6,850 nucleotides of DNA, taken from NCBI GenBank assembly GCA_902795625.1, contig CADBLW010000351.1:1-6850 (forward strand), read 5' to 3'. The position numbers and the translations under genes are program-made. The stretch's first letter is position 1, and each line of letters begins with the position of its first letter. Shown here one piece after another: positions 1-6,764 of this stretch. The notes under the pieces are model-generated. The model ran no database searches, was not told where the DNA came from, and was given only the letters and a program-made list of their open reading frames with translations. The stretch is from an uncultured Lachnospiraceae bacterium. GTDB taxonomy: Bacteria > Bacillota > Clostridia > Lachnospirales > Lachnospiraceae.

Positions 1-964
1 CATGTTGGAGGTGGGAACCGGATTTCACGGGGACATGACAGGCCGCGAAAACATTTATCTCAACGGGGCGATTCTCGGAATGACGAAAGCGGAGATTGAT
101 GCGAAGATAGAGGATATCATACACTTTGCGGAATTGGAGGATTTTATTGACACGCCGATTAAAAAATTCTCCAGCGGGATGTATGTAAAACTTGGGTTTT
201 CTGTGGCATATCATCTGGACAGCGAAATCATTATTATGGATGAGGTTCTGGCTGTCGGGGACGTCAGGTTTCAGCAGAAGTGTCTGGGCTGTCTCCTGGA
301 TGCGGCCCAAGAGGGCAAGAGAACGATTCTGTATGTGAGTCATAATATGAATACGATCCGTCAATTATGTAATCGTTGTGTTGTCATGGACAAGGGAAAG
401 ATTGTCTTTGACGGGGATCCGGATCAGGCAATTGAAGTATATTTGGGCGTGGAATCTTCGATGTCGTCCAAGATCCTGTTTGGCAGGGAGCATCGGCCGG
501 ATGATCATATCGTGAGAGACACATATGTTTTTTCGATGAATATGCTTGAACTCCGGGATCGGGAGGAACCGTCTTACGAAAGCTCTGAGGATGCAGTGTT
601 TGATTTGACCTGTACCGCTGTGACGCAGTTGAAAAATGTCGGATTCCGGTTTGAGCTGTGGTATCAGGATAACACGAAGGCGGCGACTGCCCTTTCGGAT
701 AATTTTGTGGACTTTGCGATGGGAACGGAAACCGTTACTGTCCGTTTACCGTTGCGTCACCTTGTGGCCGGCAGGTACCGGGTGGACATCGTTGCATTTG
801 TTTTTGACGGTTCCCCGAGAGAGCGTAAGATTGACGCGGTTTATCCCGGATTTGTATTTCAGATAGAACCGACCATTGATCGAGACCATTATCTGGAATG
901 GGATCATAAACATTGGGGCGCGATCCAATTGGATGCTGCGACGCTGACTGTTGAACGGAAGTAG
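1..964 (+). CDS. Polysaccharide ABC exporter ATP-binding subunit, Wzt/TagH type, 5'-truncated
   Basis: This is the nucleotide-binding subunit of an ABC exporter that moves a cell-surface polysaccharide (O-antigen, teichoic acid or capsule type) across the cytoplasmic membrane, working with a Wzm/TagG-like permease that is not in the window. The first complete codon is at 2, and the Walker A part lies upstream, so the ATG at 2 is almost certainly internal. Residues counted from codon 2: a family-typical EVGTGF...TGRENIYLNG stretch (3-22), ABC signature KFSSGM (55-60), Walker B IIIMDE (76-81) with catalytic Glu81, D-loop AVGD (84-87), and H-loop His114 in YVSHN. Residues about 170-318 form a second, strand-rich domain rich in aromatics, as in the Wzt C-terminal domain that recognises the exported glycan in Escherichia coli O9a/O8. 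TagH lacks this exact domain, so Wzt-like is the better match. Stop TAG at 962 is followed directly by an in-frame TAA. The ATPase assignment is firm; the substrate is unknown. Confidence 0.93.
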   Translation, partial: MLEVGTGFHGDMTGRENIYLNGAILGMTKAEIDAKIEDIIHFAELEDFIDTPIKKFSSGMYVKLGFSVAYHLDSEIIIMDEVLAVGDVRFQQKCLGCLLDAAQEGKRTILYVSHNMNTIRQLCNRCVVMDKGKIVFDGDPDQAIEVYLGVESSMSSKILFGREHRPDDHIVRDTYVFSMNMLELRDREEPSYESSEDAVFDLTCTAVTQLKNVGFRFELWYQDNTKAATALSDNFVDFAMGTETVTVRLPLRHLVAGRYRVDIVAFVFDGSPRERKIDAVYPGFVFQIEPTIDRDHYLEWDHKHWGAIQLDAATLTVERK

Positions 965-970
965 TAATTA

Positions 971-1093
971 ATGCCGGGCAGGGAAAAATATGTTTCGGTT
1001 AAACGTCCTGTATATACGTTGATTGAGGGACTTTGCGGCTGGGCTTCCGTGAGAAATGAAACATGCTATGAATTGACACTTCAGGATGAATAG
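971..1093 (+). CDS. Possible 40-residue small ORF
   Basis: An ATG at 971 opens a 40-codon ORF ending with TAG at 1091-1093. It is in the same frame as the preceding ATPase gene, separated from it by TAG TAA TTA. The peptide begins MPGREKYVSV and ends TLQDE; it has two Cys and one Trp and no clear membrane segment. A weak purine-rich site (GGAAG, ending at 961) lies 9 bases before the ATG. Its 3' end overlaps the promoter at 1073-1101. An open frame of 40 codons is quite likely by chance, and I recognise no family. It could be a small protein, the decayed end of an older extension of the ATPase gene, or nothing. Confidence 0.2.
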   Translation: MPGREKYVSVKRPVYTLIEGLCGWASVRNETCYELTLQDE

Positions 1094-1101
1094 TGTATAC
1101 T
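1073..1101 (+). promoter_or_regulatory. Sigma-A promoter for the PCP gene pair
   Basis: A perfect -35 box TTGACA (1073-1078) and a one-mismatch -10 box TATACT (1096-1101) are separated by exactly 17 bases. Transcription would start near 1108. This would transcribe the two Wzz-like genes independently of the exporter ATPase gene, although readthrough from upstream is also possible because I see no terminator between 965 and 1072. Because the expected start site lies downstream of the ATG at 1086, it argues against that ATG being the translation start of the next gene. Confidence 0.75.
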
Positions 1102-1135
1102 TCGTACTGCATGAAAGTGCATTTGTTAATCTGGG

Positions 1136-1154
1136 AAAGGAATTGATAATTGTG
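1136..1154 (+). promoter_or_regulatory. Ribosome binding site that decides a GTG start
   Basis: AAAGGA at 1136-1141 lies 10 bases before the GTG at 1152-1154. The two alternative in-frame starts are weaker: ATG 1086 lies upstream of the predicted transcription start, and ATG 1170 has no purine-rich site at the right distance. This supports GTG 1152 as the start of the first PCP gene. Confidence 0.6.
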
Positions 1155-2765
1155 TCTGATATAGCTCGCATGGACAAGGAAAAAAAGTCGCTGTCCATTC
1201 AAAAAGACTCGCAGATTAATGTCGTAGTTAATCGTCAGGAAGAAAAAGACGATGCCATTGATCTGATGAGAGTGTTTCACAATATGAAAGTAAGGGGGCG
1301 ACTCTATGCCTGGGGAGTAATCCTATGCATGCTTTTGGGTATGTGTGTGCCCCTTTTGTCGTACCAGTTTAGTAATAATAACATACGCGTGGCTTCCGTT
1401 GTCACTTTTGATTATGATGTTCTGGATATTACGGATCCGTTGGTTACGCCGACGCCGATGCCGGTGAAGGATCTGACAGCACCGGACGGTACGGATCTTG
1501 ATGTTTCGCAGATTACTTCGTCGTATGTGCTGCAGGATGCGCTTCGGGGAGTAACACTGTCGGAGGATATTTCGATATCTTCGCTCCGGGACAGCATTTC
1601 CATTGAGAGGATGCTTACGGAGGAAAGCCGCAGACAGCAAGAAATTGCGCAGCAAATGTTACAGGATAAGAACGGTGCCGCCTATGCCCAATTACAAAGC
1701 ATCGAACTTTCCTATGTCAATCAGATTATTGTTTCGCTTTCTAATGGTTTTGTGAACGAAAGAGGGGATAAGGTTTACCTTCCGGATGATGAGCTTCGTC
1801 TTTTGTTAGACCGTATACTTATTTCGTATAACGAGTATCTGGCGATGACCTACGCGGATCTGATGCTTCCCGGTGATGAAATCTCCGTGATTGACACGGA
1901 ACATTTGGACATCATGGAAAGTGTTGACATGTTGCGCCAGGCACTCACTAACCTCTATGATTATTGTGACAGCAAGTCGGATGAGATTAAAGCGTATCGG
2001 TCTTATCGCGACGGGCGGTCGCTGACGGATTTGATGGAGACGCTGCAGACGGCCCGGGATGTGAATGTGGAGTATCTTTATTCGGATATTACCGCGAGCA
2101 GCGTGGCGAAGGATCGCGAGGCGATGATTGCGAAATATCGCTTCCAAATGCGCGAGGCGCAGACGAAGCTTGATGTGGTAAATGAGCAGATTGCCCAGAC
2201 GGCGGAGACTCTCAAAAACTATAAGCACGACCAGATATACGTCGAGCAGCAGGACAGTGAGGGTTCGAAGACAACGAAGATTACGACGGAATACTATAAC
2301 AAGCTGATCCTGGAACAGGCGATGAACTATGAGAGTGCCACGGATCTGGAGATTACGATTGACGATTTGAAGGCGAAAATTGAGAGCCTGAAGTCGAAGA
2401 CGGCAGCGGTGGACACCGAGAAAGCGAAGGTGGAGCTTGCGGATGCAATTAGGATTTGTCATGAGGTTTACACGCAGATCTGTGACCAGATGGAGGAGAT
2501 TTACGGCAGCTCCTTCTACACGACTTATGCGAATCGCTCAGCAGCGCAGGGCAAGGCTCTTGGATTCCTTGCGGCGAACAAGAAAAAAATGATTATCGGA
2601 GCGGTGCTCGGTGCGTTCCTGGCGTGTGGATTGTGGTTTGTGAGTGCATTCGCCGCGGAAATGAAACGAGGCGTTAAGGCCGATGTCCGCAGTGACGAAG
2701 GTAACGAAAGCGACACTGCTGACACAGGTGTGTCGGCGAAGTCCGGAAAGGAGGCGGGAGAATGA
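1152..2765 (+). CDS. Wzz/PCP-like polysaccharide chain-length or assembly protein (first of a pair)
   Basis: A membrane protein with polysaccharide co-polymerase architecture: one transmembrane helix near each end and a large extracytoplasmic alpha-helical domain between. From GTG 1152 it has 537 residues; from ATG 1086 it would have 559. A cytoplasmic N-terminus of about 50 residues ends in the family-like IDLMRVFHNMKVRGRLY, followed by TM1 (about 52-73). A Pro/Thr loop TPTPMP (99-104) precedes a segment ITSSYVLQDALRG (about 121-133) typical of the Wzz N-terminal domain. Helical, coiled-coil-like stretches lie at about 316-358 and 398-430. TM2 is about 479-501, and the Ser/Asp/Glu/Gly-rich cytoplasmic tail has no tyrosine and no Walker A motif, so it is not a fused BY-kinase. 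Proteins of this family form oligomers that set glycan chain length or couple synthesis to export. It lacks the proline-rich motif that classical Wzz proteins carry before TM2. The last four bases overlap the next gene, which encodes a related protein. Confidence 0.8.
   Translation: MSDIARMDKEKKSLSIQKDSQINVVVNRQEEKDDAIDLMRVFHNMKVRGRLYAWGVILCMLLGMCVPLLSYQFSNNNIRVASVVTFDYDVLDITDPLVTPTPMPVKDLTAPDGTDLDVSQITSSYVLQDALRGVTLSEDISISSLRDSISIERMLTEESRRQQEIAQQMLQDKNGAAYAQLQSIELSYVNQIIVSLSNGFVNERGDKVYLPDDELRLLLDRILISYNEYLAMTYADLMLPGDEISVIDTEHLDIMESVDMLRQALTNLYDYCDSKSDEIKAYRSYRDGRSLTDLMETLQTARDVNVEYLYSDITASSVAKDREAMIAKYRFQMREAQTKLDVVNEQIAQTAETLKNYKHDQIYVEQQDSEGSKTTKITTEYYNKLILEQAMNYESATDLEITIDDLKAKIESLKSKTAAVDTEKAKVELADAIRICHEVYTQICDQMEEIYGSSFYTTYANRSAAQGKALGFLAANKKKMIIGAVLGAFLACGLWFVSAFAAEMKRGVKADVRSDEGNESDTADTGVSAKSGKEAGE
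2747..2754 (+). promoter_or_regulatory. Strong ribosome binding site for the second PCP gene
   Basis: AAAGGAGG sits inside the 3' end of the first PCP gene, 7 bases before the ATG at 2762. With the ATGA overlap (2762-2765) it indicates translational coupling and roughly matched production of the two proteins. Confidence 0.85.
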
Positions 2766-4354
2766 GTAAGCAGGTAAGTTCCGCTCCTAAGAAAAGTGCG
2801 GTGAAGCGCCAAGGCACGAAGGCTCCGCTTTCGCTCTGGCGCAAGGTGATTTACATATTGGTGTGCGCGGCCGTTTTCGGTGTTGTATTGTCGGTGATCT
2901 TGTTCAGCCTTGACAAGAAGCCCTCTTCTGCTTCGGCAAGATTACAGTTGACATTTGACGGTGCGGCGGAAGGCATTGCGCCGGACGGACGGTTGTTTGA
3001 CATTAACGAACTGGCGTCGGAGGAAATCGTCACGGAGGCCCTGAAAGCGGCAGGCCTTGACAGTCGTTATTCCGTAGACAGGATTCGACAGTGCCTCGTA
3101 GTGGCGGGCGCGTATCCTGAGGATATCGTGAACCAGACCATGAGCTACGAGTCGCTCCTTGATTTTACGACCAATCGTACATTGACGGCAGAGCGGTTCA
3201 ATCCGACGCTGTTCACGGTGAAATTGAATAACAGTTTTGATCCGAAGATATCGCAGAAGGATCTTGAGTCCATTTTAAAGAATATTCTGACGGTTTATAA
3301 GGCTAAGTTTGCGGAGACCTATACGCAGGGAATACCGACGGGCAATGCAACGTTTGTGCTTTCAGATTACGACTATCCACAGCAGCTGGAGATTCTGCAA
3401 CAACGGCTCTCCATTGTGTCCCGTTATGCGCAGGAGATGTATGAGAAAGAACCCACGTTTATGTATCACGGGGTCGGATTTAACGATATTGTGGTACGTT
3501 TGAATGCGCTTACGGACAGCGATATCGGCCGCCTCAACGCGAATCTTACGTTAAATGCATTGACCAAAGATCCGGAACGTCTGCTCACGCAGTATTGCTT
3601 TGAACTCCGTGACCTGGGAAACAGTTTAAGCAAGCGCCGCGTGCAGCTCTCACTTCTTGACAAACTGGTAGCTTCCTACGAGAAGAGTGAGATTCTCTAC
3701 ATAAGCACGAAGGACTCGCTCACGAAAATTGACGGTGATTCGACGAAGACATACGACGCGCTTGTGGACATTCGCAGAAGTGTTGCAGACGATAACACGA
3801 AGCTTTCCTCACAAATCGCAACATACGAACTGAAACTTTCCGACTTGACCGGTGAGACGGTTGGGAATGAGGAGAAGGGCGGCACGGATGATAACACGCA
3901 GACCGCCGACGGTGTTGATGGGACCGGAGAGCAGGTTTCTGATGACGGTATGCAGAACGGCAATGATGCGGGCGATGATGACAACGGCAACGGGGACGAC
4001 GACTCCGATCACATCGGCACGAATGTACCGGAAACAGTGAAACTCGACATGACGGCGACAGCGGCGCAACGGGAGGCATTGGAGAAGGAAATCGCGGTGC
4101 TTGAGGAGAAGAGCAATGTTGTGATAAAGGATTTTTCGGAAATTATTACCGCATGGAACGAACAGAAAATAAATGATACTACGGTGTCTGTTTCGAGCTA
4201 TCACTACGATTCTCAGAAGCTTATTTCCAGCACTTTCATTAAGAAAACAATTATGACTGCAGGCCCGATTTTCACTCTTGCGATGATTTTCTGTCTTGTG
4301 ATGATTATTGCAGCTAAGAGCAGCGAGGAGAAAGCAGTTGCAAAGAAGGAGTAA
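2762..4354 (+). CDS. Wzz/PCP-like polysaccharide assembly protein (second of a pair)
   Basis: A 530-residue two-pass membrane protein with the same plan as its upstream neighbour and probably a diverged paralogue. A basic cytoplasmic N-terminus (1-27) precedes TM1 (about 28-50). The segment INELASEEIVTEALKAAGLD (81-100) followed by SVDRIRQCLVV aligns by eye with ITSSYVLQDALRG...SISSLRDSISI in the first protein and fits the Wzz N-terminal domain. A helical extracytoplasmic region runs to about 365. Residues about 366-421 are extremely rich in Asp, Gly and Asn (for example DAGDDDNGNGDDDSD, 402-416) and look disordered or metal-binding. A heptad-like helix (434-468) leads to TM2 (about 495-518), and the protein ends in a short Lys/Glu tail. 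No kinase motif is present, and the proline-rich motif before TM2 seen in classical Wzz is absent (one Pro at 502, inside TM2). The overlap start and strong ribosome binding site make the start reliable. It may form a hetero-oligomer with the upstream protein. Exact role (chain length, export, attachment) is inferred. Confidence 0.78.
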   Translation: MSKQVSSAPKKSAVKRQGTKAPLSLWRKVIYILVCAAVFGVVLSVILFSLDKKPSSASARLQLTFDGAAEGIAPDGRLFDINELASEEIVTEALKAAGLDSRYSVDRIRQCLVVAGAYPEDIVNQTMSYESLLDFTTNRTLTAERFNPTLFTVKLNNSFDPKISQKDLESILKNILTVYKAKFAETYTQGIPTGNATFVLSDYDYPQQLEILQQRLSIVSRYAQEMYEKEPTFMYHGVGFNDIVVRLNALTDSDIGRLNANLTLNALTKDPERLLTQYCFELRDLGNSLSKRRVQLSLLDKLVASYEKSEILYISTKDSLTKIDGDSTKTYDALVDIRRSVADDNTKLSSQIATYELKLSDLTGETVGNEEKGGTDDNTQTADGVDGTGEQVSDDGMQNGNDAGDDDNGNGDDDSDHIGTNVPETVKLDMTATAAQREALEKEIAVLEEKSNVVIKDFSEIITAWNEQKINDTTVSVSSYHYDSQKLISSTFIKKTIMTAGPIFTLAMIFCLVMIIAAKSSEEKAVAKKE

Positions 4355-4380
4355 TTGCTCACGTTAACTGAAGAATAATG

Positions 4381-4418
4381 AAAAACAAGGCTCCGGAGAA
4401 TACCGGAGTCTTGTTTTT
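4381..4418 (+). terminator. Rho-independent terminator of the PCP operon
   Basis: AAAAACAAGG-CTCCGG (4381-4396) pairs with CCGGAG-TCTTGTTTTT (4403-4418) to give a 16-bp stem with one G-U pair and a 6-base loop AGAATA; the 3' strand ends in TTTTT. It begins 26 bases after the stop of the second PCP gene. The A-run on the left arm gives a T-run on the opposite strand, so it could work in both directions, though no - strand gene is seen here. It separates the polysaccharide unit from the GH13 gene. Confidence 0.9.
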
Positions 4419-4471
4419 CGGTGAACAGGGGAGATGGGTTTTCCCAATGGGATAGAGTTTGGGGTTTATGG

Positions 4472-4500
4472 TTGCATTCCGAGGGATATGAGACTAAAAT
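4472..4500 (+). promoter_or_regulatory. Candidate promoter for the GH13 gene
   Basis: TTGCAT (4472-4477) and TAAAAT (4495-4500) are 17 bases apart. The -10 box has one mismatch to consensus, while the -35 matches only in its first three bases, so an activator may be needed or the promoter may be weak. Start of transcription would be near 4507, just before the purine-rich site at 4516-4524. It follows a strong terminator, so some promoter must lie in 4419-4543, and this is the best candidate I see. No clear catabolite (cre) operator was seen. Confidence 0.4.
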
Positions 4501-4515
4501 AACATCAGACGATTG

Positions 4516-4543
4516 AAGGAGAGGGGCAGCGCCTCGAGTAACT
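4516..4543 (+). promoter_or_regulatory. Distant ribosome binding site with intervening hairpin
   Basis: AAGGAGAGG (4516-4524) is the only strong purine-rich site upstream of the GH13 start, but it ends 19 bases before ATG 4544, well beyond the usual 5-10. Between them GAGG (4521-4524) can pair with CCTC (4532-4535), or an alternative GC-rich stem can form, which would either hide the site or shorten the effective distance. A weak GAG at 4536-4538 lies at normal spacing. Confidence 0.4.
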
Positions 4544-6673
4544 ATGGCAATGGAAAAACAAACAATGGAACCGTTCCTCCCCGAGGCCGTCTTTTCTGAC
4601 GGCACGGAGATGTTCCGCTCACCGTGTGAGCCGGAGATGTACGACACCGTGACGATCCGGCTGCGCGTAGGGAAAAACCAGGCGGGACGCGTGTCGATCG
4701 TGATCAAGGAGCGCACGCGCTGCATCGATATGCGCAAATACAGGACTGACGACCGCTTCGACTGGTACAGCGCGGAGGTGGAGCTCATCGACCAGTTCCT
4801 CCACTATTTCTTCGAGGTGGCGACGCAGCACGGCGTGTTCCGCTATGACCGGCTCGGCGTGATGCTCGCGGACCGCGAGACGGTGCCGTTCCGGATCACA
4901 CCCGGTTTTCACACGCCGCGGTGGGCAAAGGGCGCGGTCATGTACCAGATCTTTGTCGACCGCTTCTGTAACGGCGATCCGACCAACGATGTCCAGACGG
5001 GAGAATACTACTATATCGACCGCTACGCACAGCGCGTGACGGACTGGAACCGCGCGCCGGACGCAAGCGACGTGCAGGAATTTTACGGCGGTGACCTTCG
5101 AGGGGTCATTCGGAAAATGGACTATCTCCGCCGGCTGGGAGTCGAGGTTCTCTACCTGAACCCGATCTTCGTCTCGCCGTCGAGCCACAAATATGATATT
5201 CAGGATTACGACCACGTGGATCCCCACTTCGGCGTGATCACGAAGGACGCGGCGACGGGTCTCTGCGAGGGAGACACGGTAAATGCCCATTCGGCGCAGT
5301 ACATCGCGCGCGTCACGAGCCACGAGAACCTCACGGCGAGCAACGAGCTCTTCGCGGAGCTCGTGCGGGAGGCACACGCAAGGGGGATGCGCGTCATCAT
5401 CGACGGCGTGTTCAACCACTGCGGCTCCTTCAACAAATGGATGGACCGTGAGGGAATTTACCGCAACGCGGAGGGCTTTGACAACGGTGCGTACGGAGAG
5501 CCGGAAAGCCCGTTCCGTACATTTTTCGATTTTAAAAAGAAACAGGAAGGCGCAGCAGACGGCGCAGGGGAAAATGCGAACGGTGAGGGAGGATTTTCCG
5601 CGAACCCGTCTGACGTCGACGACCCGTACGACGGATGGTGGGGCCATCCGACACTCCCGAAGCTCAACTACGAGGAGTCGCCGAAGCTGAAGAATTACAT
5701 CATGCGGATCGCCCGCAAATGGGTCAGTGTGCCTTATTGCGCGGACGGCTGGCGGCTTGATGTCGCCGCGGATCTGGGCCACAGCAAAGAGTACAACCAC
5801 GAGTTCTGGAAGGAGTTCCGCAGGGACGTCAAGGCATCGAACCCCGAGGCGCTGATCCTGGCGGAGCACTACGGCGACGCGTCTGCGTGGCTTAAGGGCG
5901 ACGAGTGGGATTCCGTGATGAACTACGATGCGTTCATGGAGCCCGTGAGCTGGTTCCTGACCGGTATGGAGAAGCACAGTGACGAGTACCGCGAGGATAT
6001 GCTCAACAACGAAAAAGCCTTTGATTTTGCGATGCGCTGCAACATGGCACGCTTCCAGACAGCGTCGCTGCAGACGGCGATGAACGAGCTCTCCAACCAC
6101 GATCATTCGCGCTTCCTGACGAGAACCAACCGCCACGTGGGCCGCACCGCGACCGTGGGCGCGGCGGCAGCGGACGAGGGCGTCAACCCCGCAGTGATGC
6201 GCGAAGCCGTGATGATCCAGATGACCTGGCCGGGAGCGCCTTGCGTCTACTACGGCGACGAGGCAGGCCTGTGCGGCTGGACCGATCCCGATGACCGCCG
6301 CACGTATCCATGGGGCCACGAGGATATGCAGATGATGCAGTACCACCGCGAGATCATCCGCATCCACAGATCCTACGAGGTGCTTCGCACGGGCTCGCTT
6401 TTGATGCTCGTCGAGGAGCCCGGCATCCTTGCATTTGCCCGCATGAACGAGACCGACACCGTCATCACCGTGGTCAACAACAACGACGAGGACCGTGAGG
6501 TCACGATCCCGGTGTGGCGCGCCGGCGTCCACGACACGCAGTCCCTGGTCCGCCTGATCCACACCTACCGCGACGGCTACGGCATGGACACCCAGATCTA
6601 CGTTCCTCGCGACGGACACATCACCCTGTGTGTTCCGGCCACCGGCGGCGTTATTTTGAAGAACATGAGATAA
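4544..6673 (+). CDS. GH13 alpha-glucan hydrolase, neopullulanase/maltogenic amylase type
   Basis: A 709-residue retaining alpha-glycosidase that likely hydrolyses maltodextrins, cyclodextrins or pullulan fragments. There is no signal peptide, so it should act in the cytoplasm on imported oligosaccharides. Residues about 15-115 form a beta-sandwich N-terminal domain as in CBM34-type enzymes; the (beta/alpha)8 barrel begins near GAVMYQIFVDRF (130-141). The four GH13 motifs are present: DGVFNH (287-292), GWRLDVA (402-408) with nucleophile Asp406, ILAEHYGD (438-445) with acid/base Glu441, and LSNHDHSRF (516-524) with transition-state stabiliser Asp520. WWGHPTLPKLNYEESP (365-380) and YDIQDYDHVDPHFG (217-230) are also typical. 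A C-terminal beta domain begins near 605. The protein is longer than the roughly 580-600 residues of classical neopullulanases; extra residues lie at about 231-264 and in a low-complexity insert at 334-358. In-frame TGA at 4514 and no other start codon before 4544 make ATG 4544 (or 4550) the start. Exact substrate cannot be told from sequence alone. Confidence 0.93.
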   Translation: MAMEKQTMEPFLPEAVFSDGTEMFRSPCEPEMYDTVTIRLRVGKNQAGRVSIVIKERTRCIDMRKYRTDDRFDWYSAEVELIDQFLHYFFEVATQHGVFRYDRLGVMLADRETVPFRITPGFHTPRWAKGAVMYQIFVDRFCNGDPTNDVQTGEYYYIDRYAQRVTDWNRAPDASDVQEFYGGDLRGVIRKMDYLRRLGVEVLYLNPIFVSPSSHKYDIQDYDHVDPHFGVITKDAATGLCEGDTVNAHSAQYIARVTSHENLTASNELFAELVREAHARGMRVIIDGVFNHCGSFNKWMDREGIYRNAEGFDNGAYGEPESPFRTFFDFKKKQEGAADGAGENANGEGGFSANPSDVDDPYDGWWGHPTLPKLNYEESPKLKNYIMRIARKWVSVPYCADGWRLDVAADLGHSKEYNHEFWKEFRRDVKASNPEALILAEHYGDASAWLKGDEWDSVMNYDAFMEPVSWFLTGMEKHSDEYREDMLNNEKAFDFAMRCNMARFQTASLQTAMNELSNHDHSRFLTRTNRHVGRTATVGAAAADEGVNPAVMREAVMIQMTWPGAPCVYYGDEAGLCGWTDPDDRRTYPWGHEDMQMMQYHREIIRIHRSYEVLRTGSLLMLVEEPGILAFARMNETDTVITVVNNNDEDREVTIPVWRAGVHDTQSLVRLIHTYRDGYGMDTQIYVPRDGHITLCVPATGGVILKNMR

Positions 6674-6710
6674 AAGCATTTAAAGTTGGTATACAAAACC
6701 ACGAAGCGCG

Positions 6711-6731
6711 CTGCTATTCTACGAGTAGCAG
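6711..6731 (+). other. Hairpin downstream of the GH13 gene
   Basis: CTGCTA (6711-6716) pairs with TAGCAG (6726-6731) around a 9-base loop. No T-run follows, so it is not a standard intrinsic terminator. Its last base is shared with the first base of the larger hairpin that follows, so the two could stack or compete. Confidence 0.45.
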
Positions 6732-6764
6732 TTGTAGGTGGCCCTTGACAGGTCCCCCTACAAC
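6731..6764 (+). other. Extended hairpin in the leader of the last gene
   Basis: GTTGTAGG (6731-6738) pairs with CCTACAAC (6757-6764). After one mismatch the stem continues with GG/CC, a second mismatch and CCT/AGG around a TGAC loop (6746-6749). It has no T-run, so an intrinsic terminator is unlikely. It sits 12 bases before the ribosome binding site of the gene at 6789. Possible roles are mRNA protection after the GH13 gene, a protein or RNA-binding site, or control of the downstream gene. Confidence 0.55.

Noticed and set aside
2..4. ATG at position 2 as the true start of the exporter ATPase.
   Set aside because: The Walker A motif and the first beta strands are missing, so the gene must extend to the left of the window.
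1086..1151. N-terminal 22-codon extension of the first PCP gene from ATG 1086.
   Set aside because: It begins upstream of the predicted transcription start, overlaps the -10 box and has a poor ribosome binding site.
1806..2462. A 218-codon open frame on the - strand inside the first PCP gene.
   Set aside because: The translation is dominated by Arg, Leu, Ile and His in a pattern typical of the reverse of acidic, helical coding sequence; no family features or ribosome binding site.
4435..4451. TGGGTTTTCCCA with a further GGG as an operator for a maltose-type repressor.
   Set aside because: Arms are only 4 bases and the sequence does not resemble known LacI-family or cre operators.
4619..6679. 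A 686-codon open frame on the - strand covering almost the whole GH13 gene.
   Set aside because: It lies opposite a gene with all GH13 motifs. High G+C at third codon positions removes stop codons from the antisense frame, and its translation is rich in Val, Arg, His and Ala without recognisable domains.
6687..6695. TGG-TATACA as an extended -10 promoter after the GH13 gene.
   Set aside because: The -10 lacks the important final T and there is no -35 match at 16-18 bases upstream.
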